64,000 bases of DNA from Prevotellaceae bacterium (lineage in GTDB: Bacteria; Bacteroidota; Bacteroidia; Bacteroidales; Bacteroidaceae): positions 1-64,000 of the forward strand of contig JAISHB010000064.1 of assembly GCA_031262785.1 (NCBI GenBank). The letters are read 5' to 3'. This document shows, one piece after another, positions 7,686 through 15,887 of the stretch. Each line of letters begins with the position of its first letter. Positions within the stretch are counted from its first letter, which is position 1. Made by a program: the position numbers and the translations under genes. Below the pieces are notes generated by a model. That model did not search any database. It was not told the DNA's origin and saw only the letters and a program-made list of their open reading frames with translations.

Positions 7686-7723
7686 AAAAAATAGGGACGC
7701 AGCCAAACAACCGCATCCCTATT
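7685..7723 (-). terminator. terminator of the DUF6261 gene
   Basis: Read on the minus strand, an 11-bp stem (AATAGGGATGC with its complement, one G-U pair) is followed by a run of seven Ts. It lies 26 nt past the stop of the gene at 7749 and touches the stop of the convergent ATPase gene. Confidence 0.75.
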
Positions 7724-7748
7724 CACCCTTAACCATCAGAGAAATTTG

Positions 7749-8534
7749 TTATCCCTGAGGAGGCTCCTCCTCCTCATCTCCGGAATTACCGTTGTCGCCC
7801 GGATGGGTATCTGTATTTCCACTTCCCGCATGCGAAACTTTTTGGCCGAGTATTCGCCGCTTATACACCACAATCACCGAATTGAGGTAGTCGCGAAACC
7901 GGGCAAACTTCGCTTCGCCCCGGAGCGTGATGAGTGCATTCACTATCTTGATGAGTTCGTGATAGGCCTCAATCAGCGCGTTTGCAATAGCTTTCGTTTC
8001 GCCCACCACCGTTTGAGAGGCGGCATGATTGGCCTCCTCTTCCAGTTTGATCACTTCGTTATTGCCCTCTTCCATCATATCGACGTAGGAAGTCAGGTTC
8101 AGCAAAGCCACTTCACCGGCCAACTTCTTGGCGTCGCGAAGATCGGGAAGAAACTGAAGCATCACCGCAGTCTGCTTCACCCGTCCCATGTTGGGCGTGA
8201 AATTATACAAGTTCCAATGATCGTGTAGCTTCTCATACGCTGCAAGTTCGTCACCCGAGGCATGATTGAAAATGGAGAGTCCTCCTCTGTAACCCCTCAC
8301 TCCCCGGTCGCGCTTGGCGTCGGCAAGAGCGAACGCTTCGGTGAGATCTTTCTTTCGGGAAAGCTTCACACGTTCGTCCATTCTCGTAACCAGCTCGCTG
8401 AAGGTTTTGCACTGTGCAGGGGCTTCCTGCAGAATCGCCGAAGTGGCGTTAAGCTCTTTCTGCACGGTGAGGCAGAAGGATACTAAATCGATTTGACTTA
8501 GCTTTTGCAAGGTGATGCGTTCAATCGTATCCAT
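7749..8534 (-). CDS. DUF6261 family protein, copy 1
   Basis: The 261-residue product is almost all helix (residues 1-230), then a low-complexity tail rich in Gly, Ser, Asn and Asp that becomes DEEEEPPQG at the end. The RRILGQK motif before the tail is shared with two other genes in the window (RELLGQ at 33515, REVLGQK at 54160), which also end in acidic residues plus PQG. There is no signal peptide or membrane segment. The family is known from Bacteroidetes and its function is unknown. This copy is the most divergent of the three, lacking the MNNGGH motif near the N-terminus. It has its own promoter (8643-8650) and a 42-nt repeat array directly upstream. Confidence 0.8.
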   Translation of the reverse strand: MDTIERITLQKLSQIDLVSFCLTVQKELNATSAILQEAPAQCKTFSELVTRMDERVKLSRKKDLTEAFALADAKRDRGVRGYRGGLSIFNHASGDELAAYEKLHDHWNLYNFTPNMGRVKQTAVMLQFLPDLRDAKKLAGEVALLNLTSYVDMMEEGNNEVIKLEEEANHAASQTVVGETKAIANALIEAYHELIKIVNALITLRGEAKFARFRDYLNSVIVVYKRRILGQKVSHAGSGNTDTHPGDNGNSGDEEEEPPQG

Positions 8535-8642
8535 GTTGAATGAAACAATTAGTTAGTTAATAATAATGTTTGCTTGTACAGTTTAACTCTCTTCGTGATG
8601 GTTTCTTTGTCGCGTCGGGAGAGATGCTTCTGTAATCGGCGG

Positions 8643-8650
8643 CAAAAGTA
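8643..8650 (-). promoter_or_regulatory. TAnnTTTG promoter box of DUF6261 copy 1
   Basis: TACTTTTG on the minus strand gives a leader of roughly 100 nt to the ATG at 8534. The repeat array begins about 75 nt further upstream. Confidence 0.65.
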
Positions 8651-8726
8651 ATGCAAATAATCACTCCCTCCAAATCGGAGCAACAATTTCTTCCAAAATT
8701 CTAAGATTTCTCTCATTCGGGGAACA

Positions 8727-8933
8727 CTACAATTTAGATTTCTTTTTACATATCAAATCTGAGAAGCCTTAGAATCCGGATTTCTTTTTACATATTAAAT
8801 TTGAGGAACCTTAGAATTAGAGTTTCTAACGCATCTAAAATCTGAGGAGCCTTAGAATTGGAGTTTCTAAGGCGTCTAAAAATTGAGGAGCATTAGAATT
8901 GGAGTTTCTAAGGTTCCTAAAATTTGAGAAGCC
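8727..8933. repeat. array A: five 41-42-nt imperfect tandem repeats
   Basis: Units begin at 8727, 8769, 8811, 8852 and 8893 (spacings 42, 42, 41, 41). Later units read TTAGAATTGGAGTTTCTAAG and contain the inverted repeat CTTAGAA/TTCTAAG around a 7-nt loop; the first two have a TTTCTTTTTACAT core instead. It is AT-rich. The array lies between the 3' end of the gene at 8948 and the promoter of DUF6261 copy 1. The 8535-8947 stretch holds nothing else that I can support. Confidence 0.85.
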
Positions 8934-8947
8934 CAACCCCACACCCA

Positions 8948-10531
8948 TTATTTCCCAAATTTTTCCGTTAAGTTCCTGCCCTCACCGTCCTGCGCCACCA
9001 GCAGATAAAAACCGGAAGGAAGCTGACCCACGCTCATCGTAAACCGGTGGGCGTCTTTGTTTTCTACGGGTACGGAAAGGAGCAGGCGTCCGTCGATGCT
9101 CCACACATTGACGCGAACCGGCGCAAATGCGTCCGGACATAGAATCGCTATCTCCTCCTTCTGCGGCCGGGAGAGGATGCGCATGCGGGTAGCGGCCTGC
9201 GCCGGGGAGGTTGTGCCGGTGGAGGTATCGAGCCGGAGGAAGGTCACGATGGGATTGTGGTCGGAACAGCGATACATATTGTTCGCTTGCACGCCGCTGC
9301 TGCCGATGTCCAGACGCGAGGGCTCGTCGGCATTGATGCGGAAAGGAACGGCGCGAAGCACTTGCGTATCGAGCGAAGCGGTGGTGAGCGAATGGTCGAG
9401 ATAACCCACCGCGTAGCTGTTGTTGCTGTAATAGGCGTAGCTGTATTCATTGGGCGCGTAGCGCTGCAACTGATTCACCAGCGCACCGCTCCGGGTTAGC
9501 AGCCGCACGGGATCTTCCTGCGAATAGGCATTTAAATCTCCCACCAGTAGCACGTCGGGGTCGTCGTAAACGGTGCAGATGGTTTGAAGAAACTTCAGCG
9601 TGGCCTCGGCCTCCTGCACGCGGCGCGGATTGTAGGCGCCCTGTCCGTCGCCTTTGTCTTGGTAGGCGTCGGGCACATTGGTGCCCGCTTTCGATTTCCA
9701 ATGATTCATGCAAACGATGAAGCGCTCGTCGTTGGCACGCAGGCGAAAGCCCAGCGCCACTTTTCGCTGCGGCAGGTAGTTGGAGGCCAACTTGTTCTGG
9801 GTGATGGTGCCAACGGGGGCAACCACGGCGTTGTTGTATAAGAAACAACACATGCCGGTGCGGTTGTCGTCGTAGGCTTCGGTGCGGTAATCGTCGGCGG
9901 GAAACAACTGGTTGAGCTTCGTACAGAGATTTTCCAGCGCCAAGATGCCTTCCACTTCGCACACGGCATAAATATCGGCATGCAACGCCTCGAAGGCGGC
10001 CAGCAGTTTCTGCGCTTTCACCTGGTAAGAGAGTGAGTCGGCATTGAAATGTTCCAGGTTGAAGCTGACCACCTTGAGGTTGCTCCCTTCCTGTTCGCAG
10101 CTGGTTGGGCGGGGGTTTCCGACCAATTGCGGGGCGCGGGTGAGCGTCAGGGTGTACCTGTCGCCGCTCTGTCGGAGCGTTCCGGTGAGTGAGGTGGCTG
10201 TTTGTCCGATGCGACACGTCCCGTCGGCATCGGTGAAGGAGAAGTTGCCCCGACGTACAAAAAGTTGATTGGCCGCATTGGCGGCATTTTGCTGTTCAAA
10301 CATCGCGGCGGAAGGAAGATGTTTCTCGGTGGGCGTCCACAGGGTACCCGCCGAGAAGGTGACCGAACCGGAGGCAAAGCTGTAGTTGTTGGTCAGCGTC
10401 AGGGTGTTGGTGATGGTCACGGTTTTTCCGTCGAGCGCACCGGTGCGGAAATCGTCGGGAAACACTACCGGCTGTTGCGCTGCGGCCGAAGCGGTAAACA
10501 GCAGCAGCAGAAAAAGGCGAAACGGCTTCAT
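8948..10531 (-). CDS. secreted endonuclease/exonuclease/phosphatase-fold protein with T9SS type A sorting tail
   Basis: The start is placed at ATG 10531, because the signal peptide MKPFRLFLLLLFTASAAAQ begins there and the ATG overlaps the upstream stop as ATGA. About 150 residues of beta-rich N-terminal domain follow. The EEP nuclease/phosphatase fold then runs from VVSFNLEHFN through CEVEG, MNHWKSKAG, LLVGDLNAY and the final CSDHNP metal/catalytic motif. The last ~70 residues (VNVWSIDGRLL, LPSGFYLLVAQD, TEKFGK) are a Por-secretion/type A C-terminal sorting domain. It should be exported by Sec, cross the outer membrane by T9SS, and act as an extracellular nuclease or phosphodiesterase. Substrate is not decidable. 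The PorE-like gene in this window agrees with T9SS being present. Confidence 0.88.
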   Translation of the reverse strand: MKPFRLFLLLLFTASAAAQQPVVFPDDFRTGALDGKTVTITNTLTLTNNYSFASGSVTFSAGTLWTPTEKHLPSAAMFEQQNAANAANQLFVRRGNFSFTDADGTCRIGQTATSLTGTLRQSGDRYTLTLTRAPQLVGNPRPTSCEQEGSNLKVVSFNLEHFNADSLSYQVKAQKLLAAFEALHADIYAVCEVEGILALENLCTKLNQLFPADDYRTEAYDDNRTGMCCFLYNNAVVAPVGTITQNKLASNYLPQRKVALGFRLRANDERFIVCMNHWKSKAGTNVPDAYQDKGDGQGAYNPRRVQEAEATLKFLQTICTVYDDPDVLLVGDLNAYSQEDPVRLLTRSGALVNQLQRYAPNEYSYAYYSNNSYAVGYLDHSLTTASLDTQVLRAVPFRINADEPSRLDIGSSGVQANNMYRCSDHNPIVTFLRLDTSTGTTSPAQAATRMRILSRPQKEEIAILCPDAFAPVRVNVWSIDGRLLLSVPVENKDAHRFTMSVGQLPSGFYLLVAQDGEGRNLTEKFGK

Positions 10532-11634
10532 CGATACTTGAGTTCCATTAACACCGGATTGTGATCGCTGCACAGCTCCATGTTCGGCGAGTAGTAGCGG
10601 CAGCCTTCCAATGAAGCGCTGTGAAAGATGTAGTCGATGCGCATCAACCGTTTGAAGTAACGATAGGTGTACATGTATCCCTGTCCGGCGGTTCGGAATC
10701 CATCTTCGAGCAGCGCGTGCAGCTGCCGGTAGGTATAGGAATCGGGTAGCGAGTTCAAATCACCGCACAGCACCACCGGATAGCGGCTCTCCTCGACTAA
10801 TCGGCACAGTTCGCGGGTTTGCCGGGCACGTTTAAGGAAGTTGTCGTGCAGTGTACCGATGGCCGATTGCACGGCACGGGCTTCCCGGCGCGTATCGTCG
10901 GTGGCCATCTCGCGTGCCCAGCGTCGTTTGTTCTGATTGAAGGCGGTGGTTTGCAGGTGATTGTTCAGCAGGCGAAGGGTATCGGTGCCCAACACTACAT
11001 CGCACTGCAGGCTGCAGTTGACACTCCCGTCATACCGAATAAATCGGGCACCCGTCAGCGGATAGCGACTAAACAAGGCGATGGGCAGCGTACCTTTGAG
11101 CGAATCGCCCGACAGCAAGGCATACTCCCAGTGTGCAAAGACGCGACGCAGGCTATCCATGGGATAGTATTGGTTGGCGGCAAACTCTTGGAAGCAAAGG
11201 ATGTCCGTCCCCTGGTCCCGGAGATAGGCGGCCAGCTTTTTGGCCGAATAGCCCGTGATTTCACTGCCGAATCCCTGCACGTTGTAGGTCGCTACTTTCA
11301 AATAGCCGTCGGGAGTGGTGGAGGTGGCGTGCGTGGCGGGTATCCCGTCGGTGAAGTTGATTTGAAACACGGCCGCCACAAAGTTCCAGTTGCACAGGAT
11401 GGCAACCAGCGAGACCACTGCCCAGCGCCGTCGGCGCCCGAAGAGCCAACACACGAGCACGAGCAGATTCATCAGGAGCAACACCGGAATGAGCAATCCC
11501 AATGCCGGCATATAAAAAGAGGTGGCCGGATCGTAGCGGCCGGCAAAAGAGGCGGCCACGGTAATCAACCCCAATACCCAGGTTAGGAGGACGGGAATGG
11601 CGCGGCCAATGGATTTGAGTTCGGTGGTTCCCAT
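10528..11634 (-). CDS. membrane-anchored endonuclease/exonuclease/phosphatase family protein
   Basis: The 368-residue protein has three hydrophobic segments near residues 12-30, 42-66 and 73-92. A periplasm-side EEP domain follows: VATYNVQGF, CFQEF, NNHLQTT, LCGDLNS and the terminal CSDHNPVLME. The catalytic Asp-His pair and metal-binding Glu/Asn are all present. The stop overlaps the start of the secreted EEP paralogue by 4 nt, so two enzymes of the same fold, one anchored and one exported, are made from one message. A dehydrogenase gene lies 11 nt upstream. Role unknown. Confidence 0.85.
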   Translation of the reverse strand: MGTTELKSIGRAIPVLLTWVLGLITVAASFAGRYDPATSFYMPALGLLIPVLLLMNLLVLVCWLFGRRRRWAVVSLVAILCNWNFVAAVFQINFTDGIPATHATSTTPDGYLKVATYNVQGFGSEITGYSAKKLAAYLRDQGTDILCFQEFAANQYYPMDSLRRVFAHWEYALLSGDSLKGTLPIALFSRYPLTGARFIRYDGSVNCSLQCDVVLGTDTLRLLNNHLQTTAFNQNKRRWAREMATDDTRREARAVQSAIGTLHDNFLKRARQTRELCRLVEESRYPVVLCGDLNSLPDSYTYRQLHALLEDGFRTAGQGYMYTYRYFKRLMRIDYIFHSASLEGCRYYSPNMELCSDHNPVLMELKYR

Positions 11635-11645
11635 CGTTTGGCGTG

Positions 11646-12608
11646 CTATTTAGGGGTAACGGTGTGAATGGGTGCGCCGGCCAGATAGGCTTTCAGGTTT
11701 TCGAGGGCTATTTGCATCAATCGTTGACGCGCTTCGTAGGTAGCCCAGGCAATGTGCGGGGTGATGTAGCAATTTTTGGCGGTGAGCAACGGATTGTCGG
11801 GGCGCGGCGGTTCGTGCGAGAGCACATCCAAACCGGCGGCATAGAGCTGTCCGCGGTTCAGGGCGTCGGCCAAGTCTTGTTCGTTGATGAGGCCGCCGCG
11901 TCCGGTGTTGATCAGAATCGAGGTGGGTTTCATCAGCGCCAGGCGTCGGGCGTTGACCAATTCGCGGGTCTGTTCGTTTAGCGGACAGTGCAGACTAATC
12001 ACATCACACTCGTGAAAGAGCTGGTCGAGTTCCATCTTCTTGATTTCGGGAGGTAGTTGCAGGCGCGACTTGGAGGTGTACGCCCATATTTTCATGCCGA
12101 AGCCCAAACCGGCGCGTGCCACATTGAAGCCTATCTGTCCCAAGCCTACAATGCCCATTTTCTTACCCAACAATTCAACCAGTGGCGTATCGCGGAAACA
12201 AAAGTCTTTGCTGGTAGTCCATCGTCCGCGATGTACCTCGTCGCTGTGATGCTTTACCTGCTGGGTGATGTTCAGGATGTGCGCAAAAACCATCTGCCCC
12301 ACCGAGGGTGTGCTGTAGGCCGGAATGTTGGTCACTACAATTCCCCGCTCGCGGGCGGCATCCATATCCACCACATTATAGCCCGTGGCCAGTACACCTA
12401 TATATTGCAGGTTGGGAGAAGCCTCTATGGCTTCGCGACGAATCGGGGTTTTGTTGGTGAGTATTGCTTGGGCGTCGGCAATACGATCGATCACTTCGGA
12501 AGGGGCTGTGCGGTCGTAAATAACACACGTTCCCAGTTCCTTCATTTTTTCCCAGCTCAGATCGCCCGGGTTGGCGGCATAGCCGTCAAGAACTACAATC
12601 TTTTTCAT
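11646..12608 (-). CDS. D-2-hydroxyacid dehydrogenase (glycerate/hydroxypyruvate reductase-like)
   Basis: The start is ATG 12608 (MKKIVVLDGY); the open frame extends further but its promoter box lies at 12633-12640. The 320-residue product has the family's split catalytic domain around a Rossmann domain with GLGQIGFNVA, then the catalytic Arg in NTGRGG, Glu in SHEPP and His in TPHIAW. It reduces a 2-ketoacid such as hydroxypyruvate with NAD(P)H in the cytoplasm. It is the first gene of a transcript that continues into the two EEP genes, though no metabolic link is apparent. Confidence 0.88.
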   Translation of the reverse strand: MKKIVVLDGYAANPGDLSWEKMKELGTCVIYDRTAPSEVIDRIADAQAILTNKTPIRREAIEASPNLQYIGVLATGYNVVDMDAARERGIVVTNIPAYSTPSVGQMVFAHILNITQQVKHHSDEVHRGRWTTSKDFCFRDTPLVELLGKKMGIVGLGQIGFNVARAGLGFGMKIWAYTSKSRLQLPPEIKKMELDQLFHECDVISLHCPLNEQTRELVNARRLALMKPTSILINTGRGGLINEQDLADALNRGQLYAAGLDVLSHEPPRPDNPLLTAKNCYITPHIAWATYEARQRLMQIALENLKAYLAGAPIHTVTPK

Positions 12609-12632
12609 GATGATGCAATTGAAATGATGAGG

Positions 12633-12640
12633 CAAAAGTA
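12633..12640 (-). promoter_or_regulatory. TAnnTTTG promoter box of the dehydrogenase operon
   Basis: TACTTTTG on the minus strand lies 24 nt before the ATG at 12608. It rules out the longer upstream start. Confidence 0.65.
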
Positions 12641-12662
12641 AATGAAATTGTTGAGCCGCCAC

Positions 12663-14087
12663 TCAGTCGGTACGCTTTTTTTCTGCTTCGTAGCAGCCCG
12701 CATCGGGTGCTGTGTCGGCCAGGCGCGAATTACCTCGACGGTCGAGCGGATAAGCGAGGGCATCTTCGGGTCTGCCCAGGTCGATGGCGGCCGAACCTTC
12801 GGTGGGCGTGAAGTCGTATTGTTGCGTGCGGACGTCGAGCAAGCGAAAAGCGTCGTCGCGTTTCCACACCACGCCCACGATGTGGTCGTTCTCTTCGGCG
12901 ATGGAGTTAATCAGGCAGTGCGAGAAGTAGTAGTTGAAGGGGGCGTCGGCGTCCTGGTCGCGACTGACGCTGATTTCGTCGGTACCGGAGCCTTCGATCA
13001 GGCAATTGCGGAAGATAGCCGCCTCGAGCCGGTTGCCCAACAACAGGGTGACTCCCTTGCGGATATCCCAGCTGAAGAAGTTGGCCAGCGAACAGTGCAC
13101 AAAGGTGTAGTCACCGCCCCAAAGTGCTACGCAATGGGTGCCGGCATTGCTGATTTCACTGTTGGTGATGAGTGCTTGGCAAGCGGTCAGTTCCAAGGCG
13201 GTGCCGGCGATTTGGCGTATGAGGCTGTTTTGGAGTGTGAGCTTGCGCTGTGCCGTACCGGTGGAGTCGCATCGAATGCCAAACTGGCCGCCGTGCACGT
13301 CGACGCAGGTCAACCGGTTCTCGAGGCTCTCTATGTGGAACCGAATACCACCCCATTGCCCGGGCAGGCGATCGTAGGGCAGGTAGGGGAAGATGCGGTC
13401 GGTGCGGTCGCCCCGAAATAGTACGGGATGGTCTATTGTGCCTTCGGCCAGCAGACGGCCGTGCACCTCCAGTGTGGCTTTGTCGTGGAAGAAGAGGCGG
13501 GTACCTGCCGCCAGGGTGACGTTTGTCCCTGCAGCGATGACCAAGCTGTCGTATATGAGCAGCGGACGCGCCGAGGCGATGAGCGTGTCGCGGGCGAGGA
13601 CGTGTCGGCGCAGCACAACGGCATCTTGGGTGTAGGCCCACAACTTCATCTCTTGGCGGATGCCGTTCAACTCGAAGACGACGGAGTCTCTGACTAATGT
13701 GACTAAGTCGTCGCCGTGTGCCGGAAAGGTTCCCTCCACAAACAGATAGAGACTGTCTTCGGCAGCCAGCTCCACGTCGGTGAAGCGAGTGCCGGGGATG
13801 CCGTCGAGGTTGATGCGGAAGCCTGATTTTTCCCCGTCGGCCAATGACACGGAAGAGAGCAACAGCTTTCGGGGGTGGGGGTTGTAGACTTTGAGGGTGT
13901 AGGTGGGCGTGGGTGGGTCGGTTAGCACGGTGTCCATCCGCAAAGTGTCGGCCGAGAAGCGTAAACGCAACGACGGGTCGTCGCTGAAATCGTCGGAGGT
14001 ATCGCAACTCGCGGCGGCAATCATCATCATCAGCAGCGCGAGCAGCAGGCTCGCCGACGACCTAAGGGGGAGGATGTTCACAGGCAT
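12663..14087 (-). CDS. outer-membrane lipoprotein with right-handed beta-helix
   Basis: The 474-residue protein starts with a lipoprotein signal ending AAASC (Cys28). After an N-terminal ~130-residue beta domain, the segment from about 155 to 400 shows repeating short beta strands of a parallel beta-helix (for example QNSLIRQIAGTALEL, TNSEISNAGTHC, FRNCLIEGSGT). The C-terminus carries the AIDLG...DRRGN...PDAGCYE pattern seen in many Bacteroidetes choice-of-anchor/beta-helix proteins. It is probably surface exposed and polysaccharide-related, but no catalytic residues can be assigned. It shares a short intergenic region with the divergent ligase gene. Confidence 0.8.
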   Translation of the reverse strand: MPVNILPLRSSASLLLALLMMMIAAASCDTSDDFSDDPSLRLRFSADTLRMDTVLTDPPTPTYTLKVYNPHPRKLLLSSVSLADGEKSGFRINLDGIPGTRFTDVELAAEDSLYLFVEGTFPAHGDDLVTLVRDSVVFELNGIRQEMKLWAYTQDAVVLRRHVLARDTLIASARPLLIYDSLVIAAGTNVTLAAGTRLFFHDKATLEVHGRLLAEGTIDHPVLFRGDRTDRIFPYLPYDRLPGQWGGIRFHIESLENRLTCVDVHGGQFGIRCDSTGTAQRKLTLQNSLIRQIAGTALELTACQALITNSEISNAGTHCVALWGGDYTFVHCSLANFFSWDIRKGVTLLLGNRLEAAIFRNCLIEGSGTDEISVSRDQDADAPFNYYFSHCLINSIAEENDHIVGVVWKRDDAFRLLDVRTQQYDFTPTEGSAAIDLGRPEDALAYPLDRRGNSRLADTAPDAGCYEAEKKRTD

Positions 14088-14183
14088 GTGTTGGAACGGG
14101 GTTTTACTCTATAAACGACCGGTGCGCCCTATTATTGCCTGCGAAACAGGGCGCATCGGCTTGCATAGCAGCGCACTTTGCCC

Positions 14184-14191
14184 TATCTTTG
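14184..14191 (+). promoter_or_regulatory. TAnnTTTG promoter box of the acyl-CoA ligase gene
   Basis: TATCTTTG lies 34 nt before ATG 14226, supporting that start over an upstream in-frame ATG at 14178. Confidence 0.65.
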
Positions 14192-14225
14192 CGCTGTTTT
14201 TATCAATCGAAAATTAAACCCGCGA

Positions 14226-15887
14226 ATGGAAACCCATACCCGATTTATTGAATATATCGAACGAAGCATCGTTGCCCATTGGGATCTGAATGCGCTGACC
14301 GACTACCGGGGAGTTACCCTTCAATACAAAGACGTTGCTCGTAAAATTGCCAAATTCCACCTCACGTTTGAAGCCGCCGGCATCCTCCCGGGCGACAAGA
14401 TAGCCCTTTGCGGCCGTAACAGTGCCCACTGGGCGGTGGGGTTCCTTGCCAGCCTCACGTACGGGGCGGTGGCCGTACCCATCCTCCATGAATTTAAGCC
14501 GGACAATGTCCACAACATTGTCAACCACTCCGAGGCCAAACTGCTGCTGGTGGGCGATCAGGTGTGGGAAAACCTGAACGAAGAGGCGATGCCCGCCTTG
14601 ATGGGCGTACTGCTCTTGCCCGATTTCTCGCTGAAGGTTTGCCGCAACCCGCGCCTGCAGGAGGCCTATGACCAGCGCAACGTGCTGTATGGGCGCCGCT
14701 ATCCCAAAAACTTCCGTCCCGAACACATCACCTATCGTCGGGATGAGCCGGAGGAGGCGGCCGTTATCAACTACACCTCCGGAACCACCGGATATTCCAA
14801 GGGAGTGATGCTGCCCTACCGCAGCTTGGCCTCGAATGTGGCCTACTGCCAAGAGATGTTGCGCGTGCGCGCCGGCGACACGATGGTGGCGATGCTGCCC
14901 ATGGGGCATGTGTTCGGCATGACGTACGATTTCCTCTACGGATTTGCTGTCGGCGCCCATCTGTACTTCCTCACGCGCATGCCCAGCCCCAAAATCATCG
15001 CCCAATCCTTTGCGGAGATCCGCCCGAGGGTGATTTCGTGTGTACCCCTCATCGTGGAGAAGATTATTAAGAAAAACATCCTGCCCCGCATCGACAACCG
15101 GCTGGGCAAACTGCTGCTCAAGCTGCCCGTCATCAGCGATCGGCTCAAGGCACAAGCCCGCTTGGAAGCGATGAACATCTTCGGGGGCAACTTCGACGAG
15201 ATTGTTATCGGCGGCGCCCCCTTGAATGCCGAGGTGGAACGGTTCCTCAAGCAGATTGGCTGCCCCTACACCGTGGGTGACGGTATGACCGAGTGTGGCC
15301 CCATCATCTGCTCGGCGCGTTGGGAAGAATTGAAGCAACATTCGTGCGGACGCGCCGCCACCGGCATGCAGGTGCGGGTGGATTCGCCCGATCCGCAGCA
15401 CATCCCGGGTGAATTGCGCTGCCGCGGCGTCAATGTGATGCTGGGTTATTACAAAGAGCCGGAAATCACTGCCGAAACGATTGATGCCGAAGGGTGGTTG
15501 CACACGGGCGACCTCGCCACCATCGACACCGATGGTTTTGTGACGCTTCGGGGGCGCTCGAAGAACCTGCTGCTGACCTCCGGGGGGCAAAACATCTATC
15601 CCGAAGAGATTGAGAGCCAGCTCAACAACCTGCCCTACGTCTCCGAGTCGCTGATTGTGCTGCAACAGGAGAAAGTGGTGGCCTTGATTTATCCCGACTT
15701 TGAAGAAGCGTTTGCCAACGGCCTGGGACAGGCCGACATCGAGCGCGTTATGGACCACAACCGCACCGAACTCAACCGGCAGCTGCCTGCCTATTGCCAG
15801 ATTGCCAAGGTGAAAATCTACTTTGAAGAGTTTGAGAAGACCGCCAAGAAGTCTATCAAGCGGTTTATGTATCAAGAGGCGCTATAG
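14226..15887 (+). CDS. AMP-binding long-chain fatty acid-CoA/ACP ligase
   Basis: The 553-residue ANL-superfamily adenylating enzyme has the P-loop-like motif YTSGTTGYSKGV near residue 182, the A4-A5 segment GDGMTECGP, the hinge motif TGDLATIDTDGFV and GRSKNLLLTSGGQNIYPEEIE; the catalytic C-terminal lysine is in the TAKKSIKR end. It should activate a fatty acid to acyl-AMP and transfer it to CoA (or ACP). The start is fixed by the promoter box. Its 3' end overlaps that of the convergent porE-like gene by 6 nt, leaving no room for a separate terminator. Confidence 0.9.
   Translation: METHTRFIEYIERSIVAHWDLNALTDYRGVTLQYKDVARKIAKFHLTFEAAGILPGDKIALCGRNSAHWAVGFLASLTYGAVAVPILHEFKPDNVHNIVNHSEAKLLLVGDQVWENLNEEAMPALMGVLLLPDFSLKVCRNPRLQEAYDQRNVLYGRRYPKNFRPEHITYRRDEPEEAAVINYTSGTTGYSKGVMLPYRSLASNVAYCQEMLRVRAGDTMVAMLPMGHVFGMTYDFLYGFAVGAHLYFLTRMPSPKIIAQSFAEIRPRVISCVPLIVEKIIKKNILPRIDNRLGKLLLKLPVISDRLKAQARLEAMNIFGGNFDEIVIGGAPLNAEVERFLKQIGCPYTVGDGMTECGPIICSARWEELKQHSCGRAATGMQVRVDSPDPQHIPGELRCRGVNVMLGYYKEPEITAETIDAEGWLHTGDLATIDTDGFVTLRGRSKNLLLTSGGQNIYPEEIESQLNNLPYVSESLIVLQQEKVVALIYPDFEEAFANGLGQADIERVMDHNRTELNRQLPAYCQIAKVKIYFEEFEKTAKKSIKRFMYQEAL

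Noticed and set aside
10532-10573. Longer N-terminus for the secreted EEP protein
   Set aside because: It would place 14 unrelated residues before a clear signal peptide and overlap the upstream gene. The ATGA overlap start at 10531 fits.
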